From Verrucomicrobiota bacterium (GTDB lineage: Bacteria > Verrucomicrobiota > Verrucomicrobiia > Chthoniobacterales > Chthoniobacteraceae): a DNA stretch of 64,000 nucleotides. Location: assembly GCA_009885995.1 (NCBI GenBank), contig VFJQ01000032.1, positions 1 through 64,000 on the forward strand, written 5' to 3'. A model generated the notes under the pieces. It worked only from the letters and a program-made list of their open reading frames with translations, searched no databases and was not told the origin of the DNA. The translations under genes and the position numbers were made by a program. Below, piece after piece: positions 1 through 8,600 of this stretch (positions are counted from its first letter, which is position 1; each line of letters begins with the position of its first letter).

Positions 1-337
1 CCTGCACCGTCGAACCCGTCTTTGGCATCATCAAAAGCGCCCTGGGCTTTCGGCAGTTCCTGCTGCGCGGCCTCCAGAAAGTCAGCGGCGAATGGAACCT
101 CGTGTGCCTGGCCTACAACTGCAAACGGCTCCACACCCTGCGGCAGACCGTGCTGGCCGCCTAAAACGAGCGCATCCGCAGACCGCCTCCGGAGCAAACG
201 CCCTCCTCCCCCGAACGCCGCCCGTTTTTCAACTCGCCGCGCGCCTTTTTAACCCCGCGATCCGCCGTGTCACTGCGGCGAGGGCGCCGCGCTGGCGAGG
301 CTCACCGCCAACGCCACAAGCTCAGTCCGACAGGCTC
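1..337 (+). mobile_element. Insertion sequence (IS1182-like), right end
   Basis: The transposase tail stops at 164 and about 170 bases without a convincing gene follow. At 322-337 lies tcagtccgacaggctc, which resembles the terminal inverted repeats I associate with IS1182 relatives. The neighbouring DUF4230 gene on the other strand ends at 338, directly against this sequence. I infer that the element ends at about 337-340. The left end is outside the window, so the inverted repeat cannot be paired and no target duplication can be checked. Confidence 0.5.
3..164 (+). CDS. IS1182-family transposase, C-terminal end (5' part outside window)
   Basis: The window opens inside a reading frame of 53 codons ending in TAA at 162. 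It reads VEPVFGIIKSALGF, then FLLRGLQKV and GEWNLVCLAYN. This is the conserved C-terminal block of IS1182-type DDE transposases, where the E of VEPVFG is taken as the last catalytic acidic residue. The protein would cut and join the ends of its own insertion sequence. Only the tail is visible, so whether the element is intact cannot be judged. The non-coding stretch 165-337 follows and probably holds the right end of the element. Family assignment is by recognition of these motifs and is fairly secure; the exact subgroup is not known. Confidence 0.8.
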   Translation, partial: CTVEPVFGIIKSALGFRQFLLRGLQKVSGEWNLVCLAYNCKRLHTLRQTVLAA

Positions 338-979
338 CTAAGGCAGCGGCATCGCCGGCTCGGTGAACTCGACCTCGTAGTTCGGCGCGAACTGGTCGCG
401 CAGGCGTTTCTGGAAGGTCTCCACCGCTTCGCCGGGCAGGCCGGTCTGGACGGCTTTCTTTCGCGCGAGCGCGGGGAGGGCGCGCAGTTCGGCTTCGAGG
501 TCGGCGGGCTCGATCTTGTTCCAGAGGCCGTTTTCGAAGGCGAGCACCTCGGTGTCGCGCGGGTCGACGCTGAGGATCTTCGGCGGCGGCAGCTCGATGC
601 GGATGCGACGGCCGTCGATGCGGACGGCGAGGTGCTCGTGCAGGTCGAAGCCGGCTTTGACGACGTAGGTGCCGCGGAGGCGGATGCGCTTTTTGCTGCC
701 GAGCCACTCGTGCTCCATCTCGCGCTCGACGGCGGTCTCGCGGGTGACGACGGCGAGTTCCAGCGCGTCCTTGGTCTGCTCGAAGACGACGCGATCATGG
801 ACGGTGATCCGCGGCGCGACGCCGGAGACTTCGCGGAAGGCGCGGAGCACATCGCGTGTGATCCGCTGCGGCGCCGTCTCGATGCGCCAATAAATCCACG
901 CGCCGGTGCCGAGCACGGCGAGGACGATGAGGAGGAAGATGAGCTTCCAACTCAGGCGCGAAGGCGATGAGTCAGGCAT
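338..979 (-). CDS. DUF4230 membrane-anchored protein
   Basis: This 213-residue protein has a short N-terminus, one membrane segment at about residues 12-31 (KLIFLLIVLAVLGTGAW) and a mostly soluble domain with alternating hydrophobic and charged strands (TRDVLRAF, VFEQTKDALELAVV, YVVKAGFDL, NGLWNKIEPADLE). That matches DUF4230, a family of membrane-anchored proteins of unknown function. I chose the ATG at 979 because it places the membrane segment immediately downstream; an ATG at 1003 would add eight residues. The stop codon (TAG, 340-338) sits exactly against the presumed insertion-sequence end, so the original C-terminus may have been cut off and the stop supplied by the element. No biochemical role can be read from the sequence. 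Confidence 0.7.
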   Translation of the reverse strand: MPDSSPSRLSWKLIFLLIVLAVLGTGAWIYWRIETAPQRITRDVLRAFREVSGVAPRITVHDRVVFEQTKDALELAVVTRETAVEREMEHEWLGSKKRIRLRGTYVVKAGFDLHEHLAVRIDGRRIRIELPPPKILSVDPRDTEVLAFENGLWNKIEPADLEAELRALPALARKKAVQTGLPGEAVETFQKRLRDQFAPNYEVEFTEPAMPLP

Positions 980-1055
980 GGCGGCACAGAGGTAATCGTT
1001 CATGCGCGAGGTTGCCAGCCGCGTGTGCGGTCTGCTATGCGGTGGCACATCGATC

Positions 1056-2303
1056 ATGGCTCCGATCTCGAACATTCCGACCGCGCCAGCGGCAGCGTCG
1101 TTCACGGCTGCTTTGCTGAGACGATACACGCGGCTCGCCGTGGTTGCGGTCGCGCTGATGATGAGCAGCAATTCGCCTTCGGCCGAGCCGAAACCAGCGG
1201 ACACGGCGAAGGAAAAGGAGTTCACGTTGTCGAGCAAAGGGATCATGTCCCTCGACGACACCAAAGCGGAACCGTTCTACTTCCCTCCATTCACCGCGAC
1301 GGTGAAGGCCCGGCGCGAGCGGGCGGACGGCGGAGTAGAACTCGACATCCATTTCCCCAGCACCAAATCGCGGGACTATACCTTGCAACTGACGTCCAAC
1401 CGATCGGCGGGGTCGACAACACCCGTTGGGCTGGATCTCGGCGCTTGGGAAAAATATGTGCTGAAGTTCACGATCGTCGCCGCGGATGGATCGACCACGT
1501 CCTGCCCGACGATGACGGTGGGCGCACTCGTCGGGCCGACGGCTGACGGCAAAGGATTTGGCTTTCGGCCGGTGCGGCTCGCTCTTCCTGCGCAAACCTC
1601 AAGGATTTCCAGCGCCGGTGGGTTCGCGCCGAAGCCGTCGGTGCTCGGGATGACGATCTCGCTCTTCGGCGGCAAGTGGTCGGAGGGACCGCACGACGTG
1701 ACCATGCTGGTCGAACCGGTCGCGGGCGCGACTCCGCTTTCGCCCGAGCCGAAACCCGCAGACACGGCGAAGGAATTTACGTTGTCGAACAAAGGGATCA
1801 TGTCCCTCGACGACACGAAGGCGAAAGGATTCTATTCCCCTCTATTGACGGCGACGGTGACGGCGAGGCGGGAGCGGGCGGACGGCGGGGTCGAACTCGA
1901 CATCCATTTCCTCAGCACCAAATCGCCAGACTACAACTTGCAGTTGACCTCCAACCAGGGGGCGGGTGCGAAGACGCTCGTAGGGCTCGATCTCAGCGCG
2001 TGGGACAAATACGCGCTGAAGTTCACGATTCTCGCTGCCGATGGATCGACCACGTCCTGCCCGACGATGACGGTTGGTGCGCTCATCGGGCCGACGGCTG
2101 ACGATAGGAGATACGCCTATTTCCCGGTGCGGCTCGCTCTTCCTGCAAAACCCTCAGGAGTTTCAAGCACCGGCAAATTCGCACCAAAGCCGTCGGTGCT
2201 GGGGATGACGATCTCGCTCTACGGCGGCAATTGGCCGGAGGGACCGCACGACGTGACCATGCTGGTGGAACCGGTCGCAGGCGCGACTCCGCTGCCGAAT
2301 TAG
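1056..2303 (+). CDS. Secreted protein with two tandem copies of an unknown domain
   Basis: The 415-residue product has an Ala/Leu-rich export signal (RLAVVAVALMMSSNSPSA) followed by two copies of one domain of about 186 residues. Each copy begins EPKPADTAKE, contains GIMSLDDTKA, RRERADGGVELDIHF, DGSTTSCPTMTVGAL and VRLALPA, and closes with PEGPHDVTMLVEPVAGATPL or a close variant. The copies are very similar at the DNA level too, which suggests a recent internal duplication. I do not recognise the domain; it is probably a beta-sandwich acting outside the cytoplasm. An in-frame upstream start at 1002 is possible but would put an uncharacteristic extension before the signal. The gene ends six bases before the convergent hpnJ stop. 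Confidence 0.65.
   Translation: MAPISNIPTAPAAASFTAALLRRYTRLAVVAVALMMSSNSPSAEPKPADTAKEKEFTLSSKGIMSLDDTKAEPFYFPPFTATVKARRERADGGVELDIHFPSTKSRDYTLQLTSNRSAGSTTPVGLDLGAWEKYVLKFTIVAADGSTTSCPTMTVGALVGPTADGKGFGFRPVRLALPAQTSRISSAGGFAPKPSVLGMTISLFGGKWSEGPHDVTMLVEPVAGATPLSPEPKPADTAKEFTLSNKGIMSLDDTKAKGFYSPLLTATVTARRERADGGVELDIHFLSTKSPDYNLQLTSNQGAGAKTLVGLDLSAWDKYALKFTILAADGSTTSCPTMTVGALIGPTADDRRYAYFPVRLALPAKPSGVSSTGKFAPKPSVLGMTISLYGGNWPEGPHDVTMLVEPVAGATPLPN
1185..2303 (+). repeat. Tandem duplication inside the secreted protein gene
   Basis: Unit 1 spans about 1185-1745 and unit 2 about 1746-2303. Both encode the EPKPADTAKE to VEPVAGATPL block and remain in frame. Long stretches of bases are identical, for example the segments coding for GSTTSCPTMTVGAL. 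Confidence 0.85.
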
Positions 2304-2309
2304 GCGCGT

Positions 2310-3737
2310 TCAGCCCTCGGCGCTGCGGAGGCGGAGGAATTTGAAGAACTCGGCGCCTTCGCGGAGGCGGCGTTTCATCACGTCCCAATCGCCGAGCATC
2401 TCACCGACCATGCGGGCGATGGGGCGGGGGCGGAAGTAGTAGGCTTTGTAGAAGCGCTCGACGGCGCGGAAAATTTCGTCGCGGCTGAGGCCGTCGTATT
2501 CGAGCGCTGCGAGCTGTTCGCCATGGTCGCCGATGAGGTCGGCGCCTTCGCGCAGCCAGCCGTTTTCTTTCGCCTGCCGGTAGAGCTCGGTGCCGGGATA
2601 GGGAGCGGCGAGGGAGACCTGGATGGAGAAGACGTCGAGCTGCTTCGCGAACTCGACGGTCTGGCGGATCGTCTCGGGCGTCTCGCCGGGCAGGCCGAGG
2701 ATGAAGGTGCCGTGGATCGTGATACCCAGCTCGCGGCAGTTCTTCGTGAACTCGCGGGCTTCCTCGAGGCGGATGCCTTTCTTGATGTTGTCGAGGATCT
2801 GCTGGTTGCCGCTTTCGTAGCCGACGAGGAGCAGGCGCAAGCCGTTGTCGCGCATCGTTTCGAGCGTCTCGCGGTTCACGTTGGCGCGGGCGTTGCAGCT
2901 CCACGTGATGCCGAGCTTGCCGATCAGCTTTGCGATCTCGCGAGCGCGCGGCTGGTAGGCGGTGAAGGTGTCGTCGTCGAAGAAGAACTCCTTCACCTGC
3001 GGGAAGAGCCGCTGCGCATGCGCCATCTCGCGGGCGACGTTTTCGGGTGAGCGGGCGCGGTATTTATTGCCGCCGACGGTCTGCGGCCACAGGCAGAAGC
3101 TGCACTGCGCCGGGCAGCCGCGACCGGTGTAGTGCGAGACGTAGGGGTGCCGCAGATAGCCGATGAAGTAGCGCTCGATCTCGAGGTCGCGTGCATAAAC
3201 GTCCATCACGCTCGGCAGGTCGTCGAAGTTCTGGATCATCGCCCGCTCGGCGTTGTGCGTGATCTTCCCCTCGTGGCGGAAGCTGAGGCCGGGGATGTCC
3301 GCGAGCGGCAGCCCGGCGGCTACGTCGCGGCAGGTGTAGTCGAATTCCTTCCGACCCACGAAGTCGATCGCCTCGCTGGCGGCGAGCGTCTCGTCGGGCA
3401 TCACTGCGGCCTGCGCACCGACGAGGCCGACTTGCACGTCCGGGTTCTGCGACTTCAGCGCTTCGGCGAGTCGCGCGTCGCCGCGCAAGGTCGGCGCGCT
3501 CGTGTGGATGATCACCAGTTCGTAGACCCGCGCGATGCGCAGCACATCGTCAACCGACTGCTCGTGCGGCGGCGCATCCACGAGCCGCGAACCTTCCACC
3601 AATGCCGCCGGCTGCGCGAGCCACGTGGGGAACCAAAACGAACGGATCTCCCGCCGCGCCTGGTAGCGCGCGCCCGCGCCGCCGTCGAAGCCTTGCCAGC
3701 TCGGTGGATTGACGAAGAGCGTCTTGCGAAAGTTCAC
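2310..3737 (-). CDS. hpnJ: HpnJ, hopanoid side-chain radical SAM protein
   Basis: The 475-residue protein starts with a GTG codon and the characteristic MNFRKTLFVNPPSWQGFDGG. It has a cobalamin-binding-like N-terminal region (about residues 1-160) and a radical SAM core. The [4Fe-4S] cysteines are in GRGCPAQCSFC at about residue 200 and are followed by LWPQTVGGNKYR. Later conserved blocks include EFFFDDDTF, TWSCNARANV, LRLLLVGYESGN and FILGLPGETPETI. This pattern is that of HpnJ, which acts on extended hopanoids in the pathway to bacteriohopanetetrol cyclitol ether, a membrane-stabilising lipid. No other hpn gene lies in this window, so the cyclase and other side-chain genes must be elsewhere if the pathway is complete. 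A related B12-binding radical SAM enzyme with another substrate is less likely. Confidence 0.88.
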   Translation of the reverse strand: MNFRKTLFVNPPSWQGFDGGAGARYQARREIRSFWFPTWLAQPAALVEGSRLVDAPPHEQSVDDVLRIARVYELVIIHTSAPTLRGDARLAEALKSQNPDVQVGLVGAQAAVMPDETLAASEAIDFVGRKEFDYTCRDVAAGLPLADIPGLSFRHEGKITHNAERAMIQNFDDLPSVMDVYARDLEIERYFIGYLRHPYVSHYTGRGCPAQCSFCLWPQTVGGNKYRARSPENVAREMAHAQRLFPQVKEFFFDDDTFTAYQPRAREIAKLIGKLGITWSCNARANVNRETLETMRDNGLRLLLVGYESGNQQILDNIKKGIRLEEAREFTKNCRELGITIHGTFILGLPGETPETIRQTVEFAKQLDVFSIQVSLAAPYPGTELYRQAKENGWLREGADLIGDHGEQLAALEYDGLSRDEIFRAVERFYKAYYFRPRPIARMVGEMLGDWDVMKRRLREGAEFFKFLRLRSAEG

Positions 3738-3813
3738 GCGCGGGTCTTAACCGCCCGGCGGGCGAAAGCAACGGTTGACCAGTCTAGGGCGGCTCACTAC
3801 CCTCCGCGCCTCC

Positions 3814-5049
3814 ATGATAAAAGCTGCCCTTTCGCTCGCCATCTTGCTCGCACTCGTCGCGATGCCGGCGGCCTCGGATGCAGCGGTCGTCTTCACCTCG
3901 CGCGAAGGCTGGACCGCGGAAGGCGAGCCCGGGATCGAGGCTGGCGCCGCCGAACTGATGGCCAAAGCCGAGCAGCAGGAAGGCTCCAGCGAACTCAGCG
4001 CGGCACTCTCCAGCTACAAGGCCCTCGTGAAGCGCCACCCGGTCTCCGTGCTCGCGGGCAAGGCCCAGCTCAAAGTCGGCCGCATCCTCGAAGCGTCCGG
4101 CGAATACGACGCGGCCTACGACGCCTACGCGACCTACCTCACCAAGTATCCCAAGGGCGAGGACTTCGAGAGCGTGGTCGAGTCCATGTTCAAGATCGCG
4201 AAGCTCTTCCTCGAGGGGGAGAAAAAGAAGATCCTCGGCATCAAGCTCGCCTCCTCGATGGAGCGCGCACAGCAGATGTTCGACGGGATCATCCGCCGCG
4301 CGCCCTTCAGCAAATACGCTCCGCTCTCGCAGTTCAGCGCCGGCCAGGCGCTCGAGAAGATGGGCAAATATGGCGAGGCGATCATCGCCTACACCGGCGT
4401 CGTCACGAAGTATCCCAACGACGACATCGCCGATGACGCCCAGTATCAGATCGGCTACGTGCGGCTGAAGCAGTATCGCGAAGGCAGCTACGACCAGGCC
4501 AGCGCCCAGAAGGCGCGCGAGGCCTTCGAGGATTTCGTGAACCGCTACCCCGACAGCGAGAAGGTCGCGCAGGCGCAGGAAAACATGAAGACCCTGGAGG
4601 GCGGCTCGACCAAGAGCGTGCTCGATGTCGCCAAGTTCTACGACAAGACCAAGCAGTTCAAAGCCGCGGTGATCTACTACAACGACGTGATCAAGACCGC
4701 GCCCGACTCGCCCGAGGGCACCTTCGCCAAGACGCGCATCGAGGAACTCCGCACCAAATACGGCGACGACACGCTCCGCGCCGGCCCCGAGCGCGCTGAG
4801 ACCGGCCAGAAGGCCGCCGCCCGCCGCCGCCTCCAGGCGAAAGTCGAGACCGTCTCGCGGCCCGATTACGTCGGCCCGCCGGTGAAGATGCCTGAGCCCG
4901 ATGAAGTCGCGCCGGGTCGGCCAAAACTGCGCAGTTCACCGATCGGCCCGGTGCCGGCGGTCGAGCCCGAGCTTCCGAAATCGGACCCCGGCATGCCCGC
5001 CAAGCTCAACGAGCCCGGACCGGCGCCAGAACCGAAGACTAATCAATGA
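3814..5049 (+). CDS. BamD-like TPR protein of the outer-membrane assembly type
   Basis: The 411-residue protein has an N-terminal export signal (IKAALSLAILLALVAMPAASDA) and a series of tetratricopeptide repeats from about residue 50 to 310, such as KALVKRHPVSVLAGKAQLKVG and AAYDAYATYLTKYPKGEDF. The last 90 residues are rich in proline, glutamate and lysine and look disordered. TPR arrays of the YFKxYPxS type are found in BamD and YbgF, which work on outer-membrane protein insertion and envelope integrity. There is no lipobox cysteine after the signal, unlike classical BamD, so the symbol is withheld. The stop overlaps the lptE start by four bases (ATGA), so the two are translated from one transcript. 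The ATG at 3814 was preferred over an upstream in-frame codon because it begins the signal peptide. Confidence 0.75.
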   Translation: MIKAALSLAILLALVAMPAASDAAVVFTSREGWTAEGEPGIEAGAAELMAKAEQQEGSSELSAALSSYKALVKRHPVSVLAGKAQLKVGRILEASGEYDAAYDAYATYLTKYPKGEDFESVVESMFKIAKLFLEGEKKKILGIKLASSMERAQQMFDGIIRRAPFSKYAPLSQFSAGQALEKMGKYGEAIIAYTGVVTKYPNDDIADDAQYQIGYVRLKQYREGSYDQASAQKAREAFEDFVNRYPDSEKVAQAQENMKTLEGGSTKSVLDVAKFYDKTKQFKAAVIYYNDVIKTAPDSPEGTFAKTRIEELRTKYGDDTLRAGPERAETGQKAAARRRLQAKVETVSRPDYVGPPVKMPEPDEVAPGRPKLRSSPIGPVPAVEPELPKSDPGMPAKLNEPGPAPEPKTNQ

Positions 5050-5576
5050 GCAACGGTAAGTTTTTCCCCGCGGTCCTCGCCGCTTTCGCCCTCGCCGGCT
5101 GCGCCGGTTACGAAGTCGGCTCGCTGAAGCCCACGCCGATGGCGCACGTGAAGACGCTCGCCGTCCCGACCTTCAAGAACGAGACGCTCGAGCCGCGTGT
5201 CGAGGTGCTGCTCGCCAACACGCTCATCAAGCAGATCCAGCAGGACGGCACCTACAAGATCACCGACGAAAAGAACGCCGACGCCACCGTCGAATGCACG
5301 CTCGAGGAGCTGGACCGCCGGCCGCAGCGCAGCGTGCGGGGCGACCTGCTCGTCACCCGCGAATACGAACTCTCGATGCGAATCCGTTACCGGGTCATCG
5401 ACACGAAGACCGGCCGGGAACTCATGGGCCGGAGCGTGAGCGGGCAGACGAACTTCTTCGTCAGCGGCGTCAACGCCATCACCGCCGACGTGCTCCAGGA
5501 CGAGCATCAGGCCCTGCCGCTCGCGATGGAAGAAGCCGCCACGCGCCTCGTCGCGCAGATCAGCGAAGGCTGGTAA
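5046..5576 (+). CDS. lptE: LptE, LPS-assembly lipoprotein
   Basis: The 176-residue protein has a lipoprotein signal ending in LAGC with cysteine 19 as the lipidated residue. It continues with YEVGSLKP, KTLAVPTFKNETLEPRVEVLLANTL, and ends VAQISEGW, which is the LptE family pattern. LptE plugs the LptD barrel in the outer membrane and helps insert lipopolysaccharide. Its start overlaps the upstream BamD-like gene, giving an envelope-biogenesis operon. The last 19 coding bases before the stop codon are repeated exactly at 9209-9227, downstream of the following kinase gene. This suggests that DNA was inserted or duplicated at this 3' end. Confidence 0.85.
   Translation: MSNGKFFPAVLAAFALAGCAGYEVGSLKPTPMAHVKTLAVPTFKNETLEPRVEVLLANTLIKQIQQDGTYKITDEKNADATVECTLEELDRRPQRSVRGDLLVTREYELSMRIRYRVIDTKTGRELMGRSVSGQTNFFVSGVNAITADVLQDEHQALPLAMEEAATRLVAQISEGW
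5555..5573 (+). repeat. 19-bp direct repeat, left copy (3' end of lptE)
   Basis: The sequence gcagatcagcgaaggctgg encodes the end of LptE (AQISEGW). It recurs exactly and in the same orientation at 9209-9227. The flanking bases differ on both sides, so the exact match is 19 bp. The two copies bracket the kinase gene. Confidence 0.85.
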
Positions 5577-5636
5577 AACGGGGCGCGACTTCGGCCGGTC
5601 TCCCTTTGCCAAACCACGGAGAGCAAACCCGCCGAC

Positions 5637-8600
5637 ATGAGCCTCGCCAAAACCTGCACCCTCTGCGCTGCGCCCTTGGTCGATGACGCGCCCGACGGCG
5701 CGATCTGCGAAAGTTGTTCGGCGGCCCGTGCGGCTGAATCCACGCGGCACATCACGTCGGGCGACCTCGACGCGTCCGCGCCAGCCTTCACCCTGCCGCC
5801 CGCCACGGCGCACATGGCCGAATCGATCGGCGACTTCGAGATCATCGACAAGCTCGGCCAGGGCGGCATGGGCGCCGTCTATCGCGCCCGGCAGGCGTCC
5901 CTCGGCCGCATCGTCGCGCTGAAAGTGCTGCCGTCGCAGTTTCAGGAAGACGAGGAGTTCGTCGCCCGCTTCCAGCGCGAGGCCAAAGTCGCCGCCAGCC
6001 TCAACCACCCGAACCTCGTCCGCGTCTTCACCTCGGGCCAAGCCGCCGGCTGCCACTACATCGCCATGGAACTCGTCGAGGGCGAGAATCTCCACCAGCG
6101 GCTCAAGCGCGGCCCGCTCTCCGCGCCCGAGGCCCTGCGCATCTGCGGCGACGTCGCCCGCGGGCTCCAGTGCGGCTGGGATCGCGGACAGATCGTCCAT
6201 CGCGACATCAAGCCGAGCAACATCTACCTCGACGCCAACGGTGCGGTGAAGCTGGGCGACCTCGGCCTCGCCAAGAGCCTGCTCAGCAACACCACCGGCC
6301 TCACCCAGACCGGCACCATGATGGGCACGCCCCACTACGTCAGCCCCGAGCAGGCGCGCGGGGAAAAGAGCCTCGACTTCCGGGCCGACATCTACTCGCT
6401 CGGCTGCACGCTCTTCCACATGCTCGCCGGCCACGCGCCCTACGACGCCGCCGACAGCTTCTCGGTGGTGAACATGCACCTCAACGCGCCGCCACCCGCC
6501 ATCCTCAAGGCGCTCCCCGGTTGCCCCATCCCGCTCGCCCGCCTCGTGTCCCGGATGCTCAAGAAGCAGCCCCGCGAACGCCACGCCAGCTACGACGACC
6601 TCATCGCCGAGATCGAGCGCGTGATGGAACTGCTCGTCCACGGCGAGCGCACCGGCCCGAGCGCCGTCGTCGCCGGCTGGCGCGAACTGAACGAAGGCCC
6701 CATCCACGCCTCCGACGTGCAGCGCATCGCCGATGCCGTCAGCAAGTCGAAGCTCCCGCTCTTCGGCGCGATCGCCGCCGGCGTGGCCGTGCTCGGCTCC
6801 ATCGCGTTCTTCGTGATGAAGCCCGCGAAGCCGCGGAGCACGGGCGTCCCACCCGTGAAAGCCGGCGTCTCGCCGGCGTCGGCCGGCGCTTCCGGCGGGA
6901 CGCCGAAAGCCACGAGCGGGACGCCCATGCTCCGCGAACCCACGCCCGCCGCGGTGCGCCTCTCGCCTTCCGCCGAGCCGTGGCAGGACGTGCTGCGCGA
7001 TCCCGCGAAGCTCGATCTCTCCGGCGGAGCAGTGCGGACGCCGGAAGGAGTGCGCTTCACCCAGGGCAGCGTGGCCATGCTCAGCTCCAGCCAAGGTCTG
7101 CGGCGCGATGGCGCGGCGCGCATACGGGCGACCTTCGGCGGGTGGCCCCCGAGATTGTATGCCCGGTGGACCAGTGCGGCTGGCCACTATCAGCTCTACG
7201 CCAAAGACGAGAACATGATCGTGCTGGAGCGCTATGAGAATGCCGCCAAGCAATACACGACCCTGCGTGTGTTTCCGCTGCGCGAGCCCCTCCAGCCGGG
7301 GCAGGACTACGAGCTCGAACTGCGCGTCGTGGGCCAGACCCTCACCGCCAAACTCAACGGCGAGATCCTCGGCACGGTCACGGACGGGACTCACCCGGAA
7401 GGCAAACTTGGCGTGGACGGGGGCGGCAGAAACAATACCGCCCCGGCGCTGGTCAAATCCCTCGAAGTCCTCGACCTCGACGCGCCCGGCGGCGCGAGCA
7501 CCACCCCCGCCACCGCCACCAAGGACGCGCCGTTCGTGAACACCCTCGGCATGAAGTTCGTCCCCGTGCCGGGAACACAGATCCGCATGTGCATCCATGA
7601 GACGCGGAAGCAGGACTATGCCGCGTATGCCGCGGCGAATCCGGGCGTCAGTGACGCCTGGCAGAATCAAGATCGCGGCGGCGTGGCGGTCAGCAGTGGC
7701 GACGACCATCCGGTCGTGGGTGTGATCTGGGACGAGGCGCGGGCGTTCTGCACATGGTTGGGCAAGAAGGAAGGCCGCATCTACCGCCTGCCCACTGACC
7801 GGGAATGGAGCTTCGCTGTGGGCATCGCGCATGAGGAGGCGGCGGATGCCGACCCGCAAAGCCTTGGCTCAAAGATTCCCGATGTGTATCCTTGGGGCTC
7901 GCAATGGCCGCCGCCCGCGGGCGCGGGCAATTACCCGGACAGCGCCCTGAAGGAGCGGCTTCCTGAAGTGCCGGTCATCGATGGCTACACCGACGGCCAC
8001 CCAACCACGGCCCCCGTCATGAGTTTCAAGCCAAACGCGCTCGGCCTGCATGATCTCGGCGGCAATGTCTGGGAATGGTGCGACGGCACGGGGGACGCCA
8101 CAGCGCAGAAGCGGATTCTCCGAGGCGGCTCATGGTTCCAAAGTGACCGCCGTTATCTGCTCTCCTCGGGCCGGGATGTCCGGGCACCCGGTGCACCTGC
8201 GCGCGATTGCGGGTTCCGAGTGGTGGAGGTGGGTCCGGTTTCCGGCCCGTCCGCGGCTTCTGCCTCAACACCTTCCACCACGTTGCCGCGCGCGACCTCT
8301 TCTGCGACATCGCCCGCTCTGGCCAGCAACGTCCGCCCCTTCATCAACACCCTCGGCATGAAGTTCGTCCCCGTGCCGATCGTGGGCGGGCCCAGCGCCG
8401 GGCAGCGCGTGCTCTTCAGCGTGTGGGAGACGCGCGTGCAGGACTACGAGGTCTTTGCCAAGGAAACCAAGCGCGAGTGGCCGAAGGCGGAGTTCGCGCA
8501 GGAGGCCACGCACCCCGCGGTAAATGTGAGTTGGGAGGACGCGACGGCCTTCTGTGCGTGGCTGACGGAGCGCGAGAGGAAGGCGGGCAAGCTCGGCGCG

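Noticed and set aside
5043-7859. A 938-codon open frame on the minus strand across lptE and the kinase
   Set aside because: It is the antisense of two genes with clear domain homology. High G+C keeps such frames open, and its translation is low-complexity Arg/Ala/Gly-rich with no domain.
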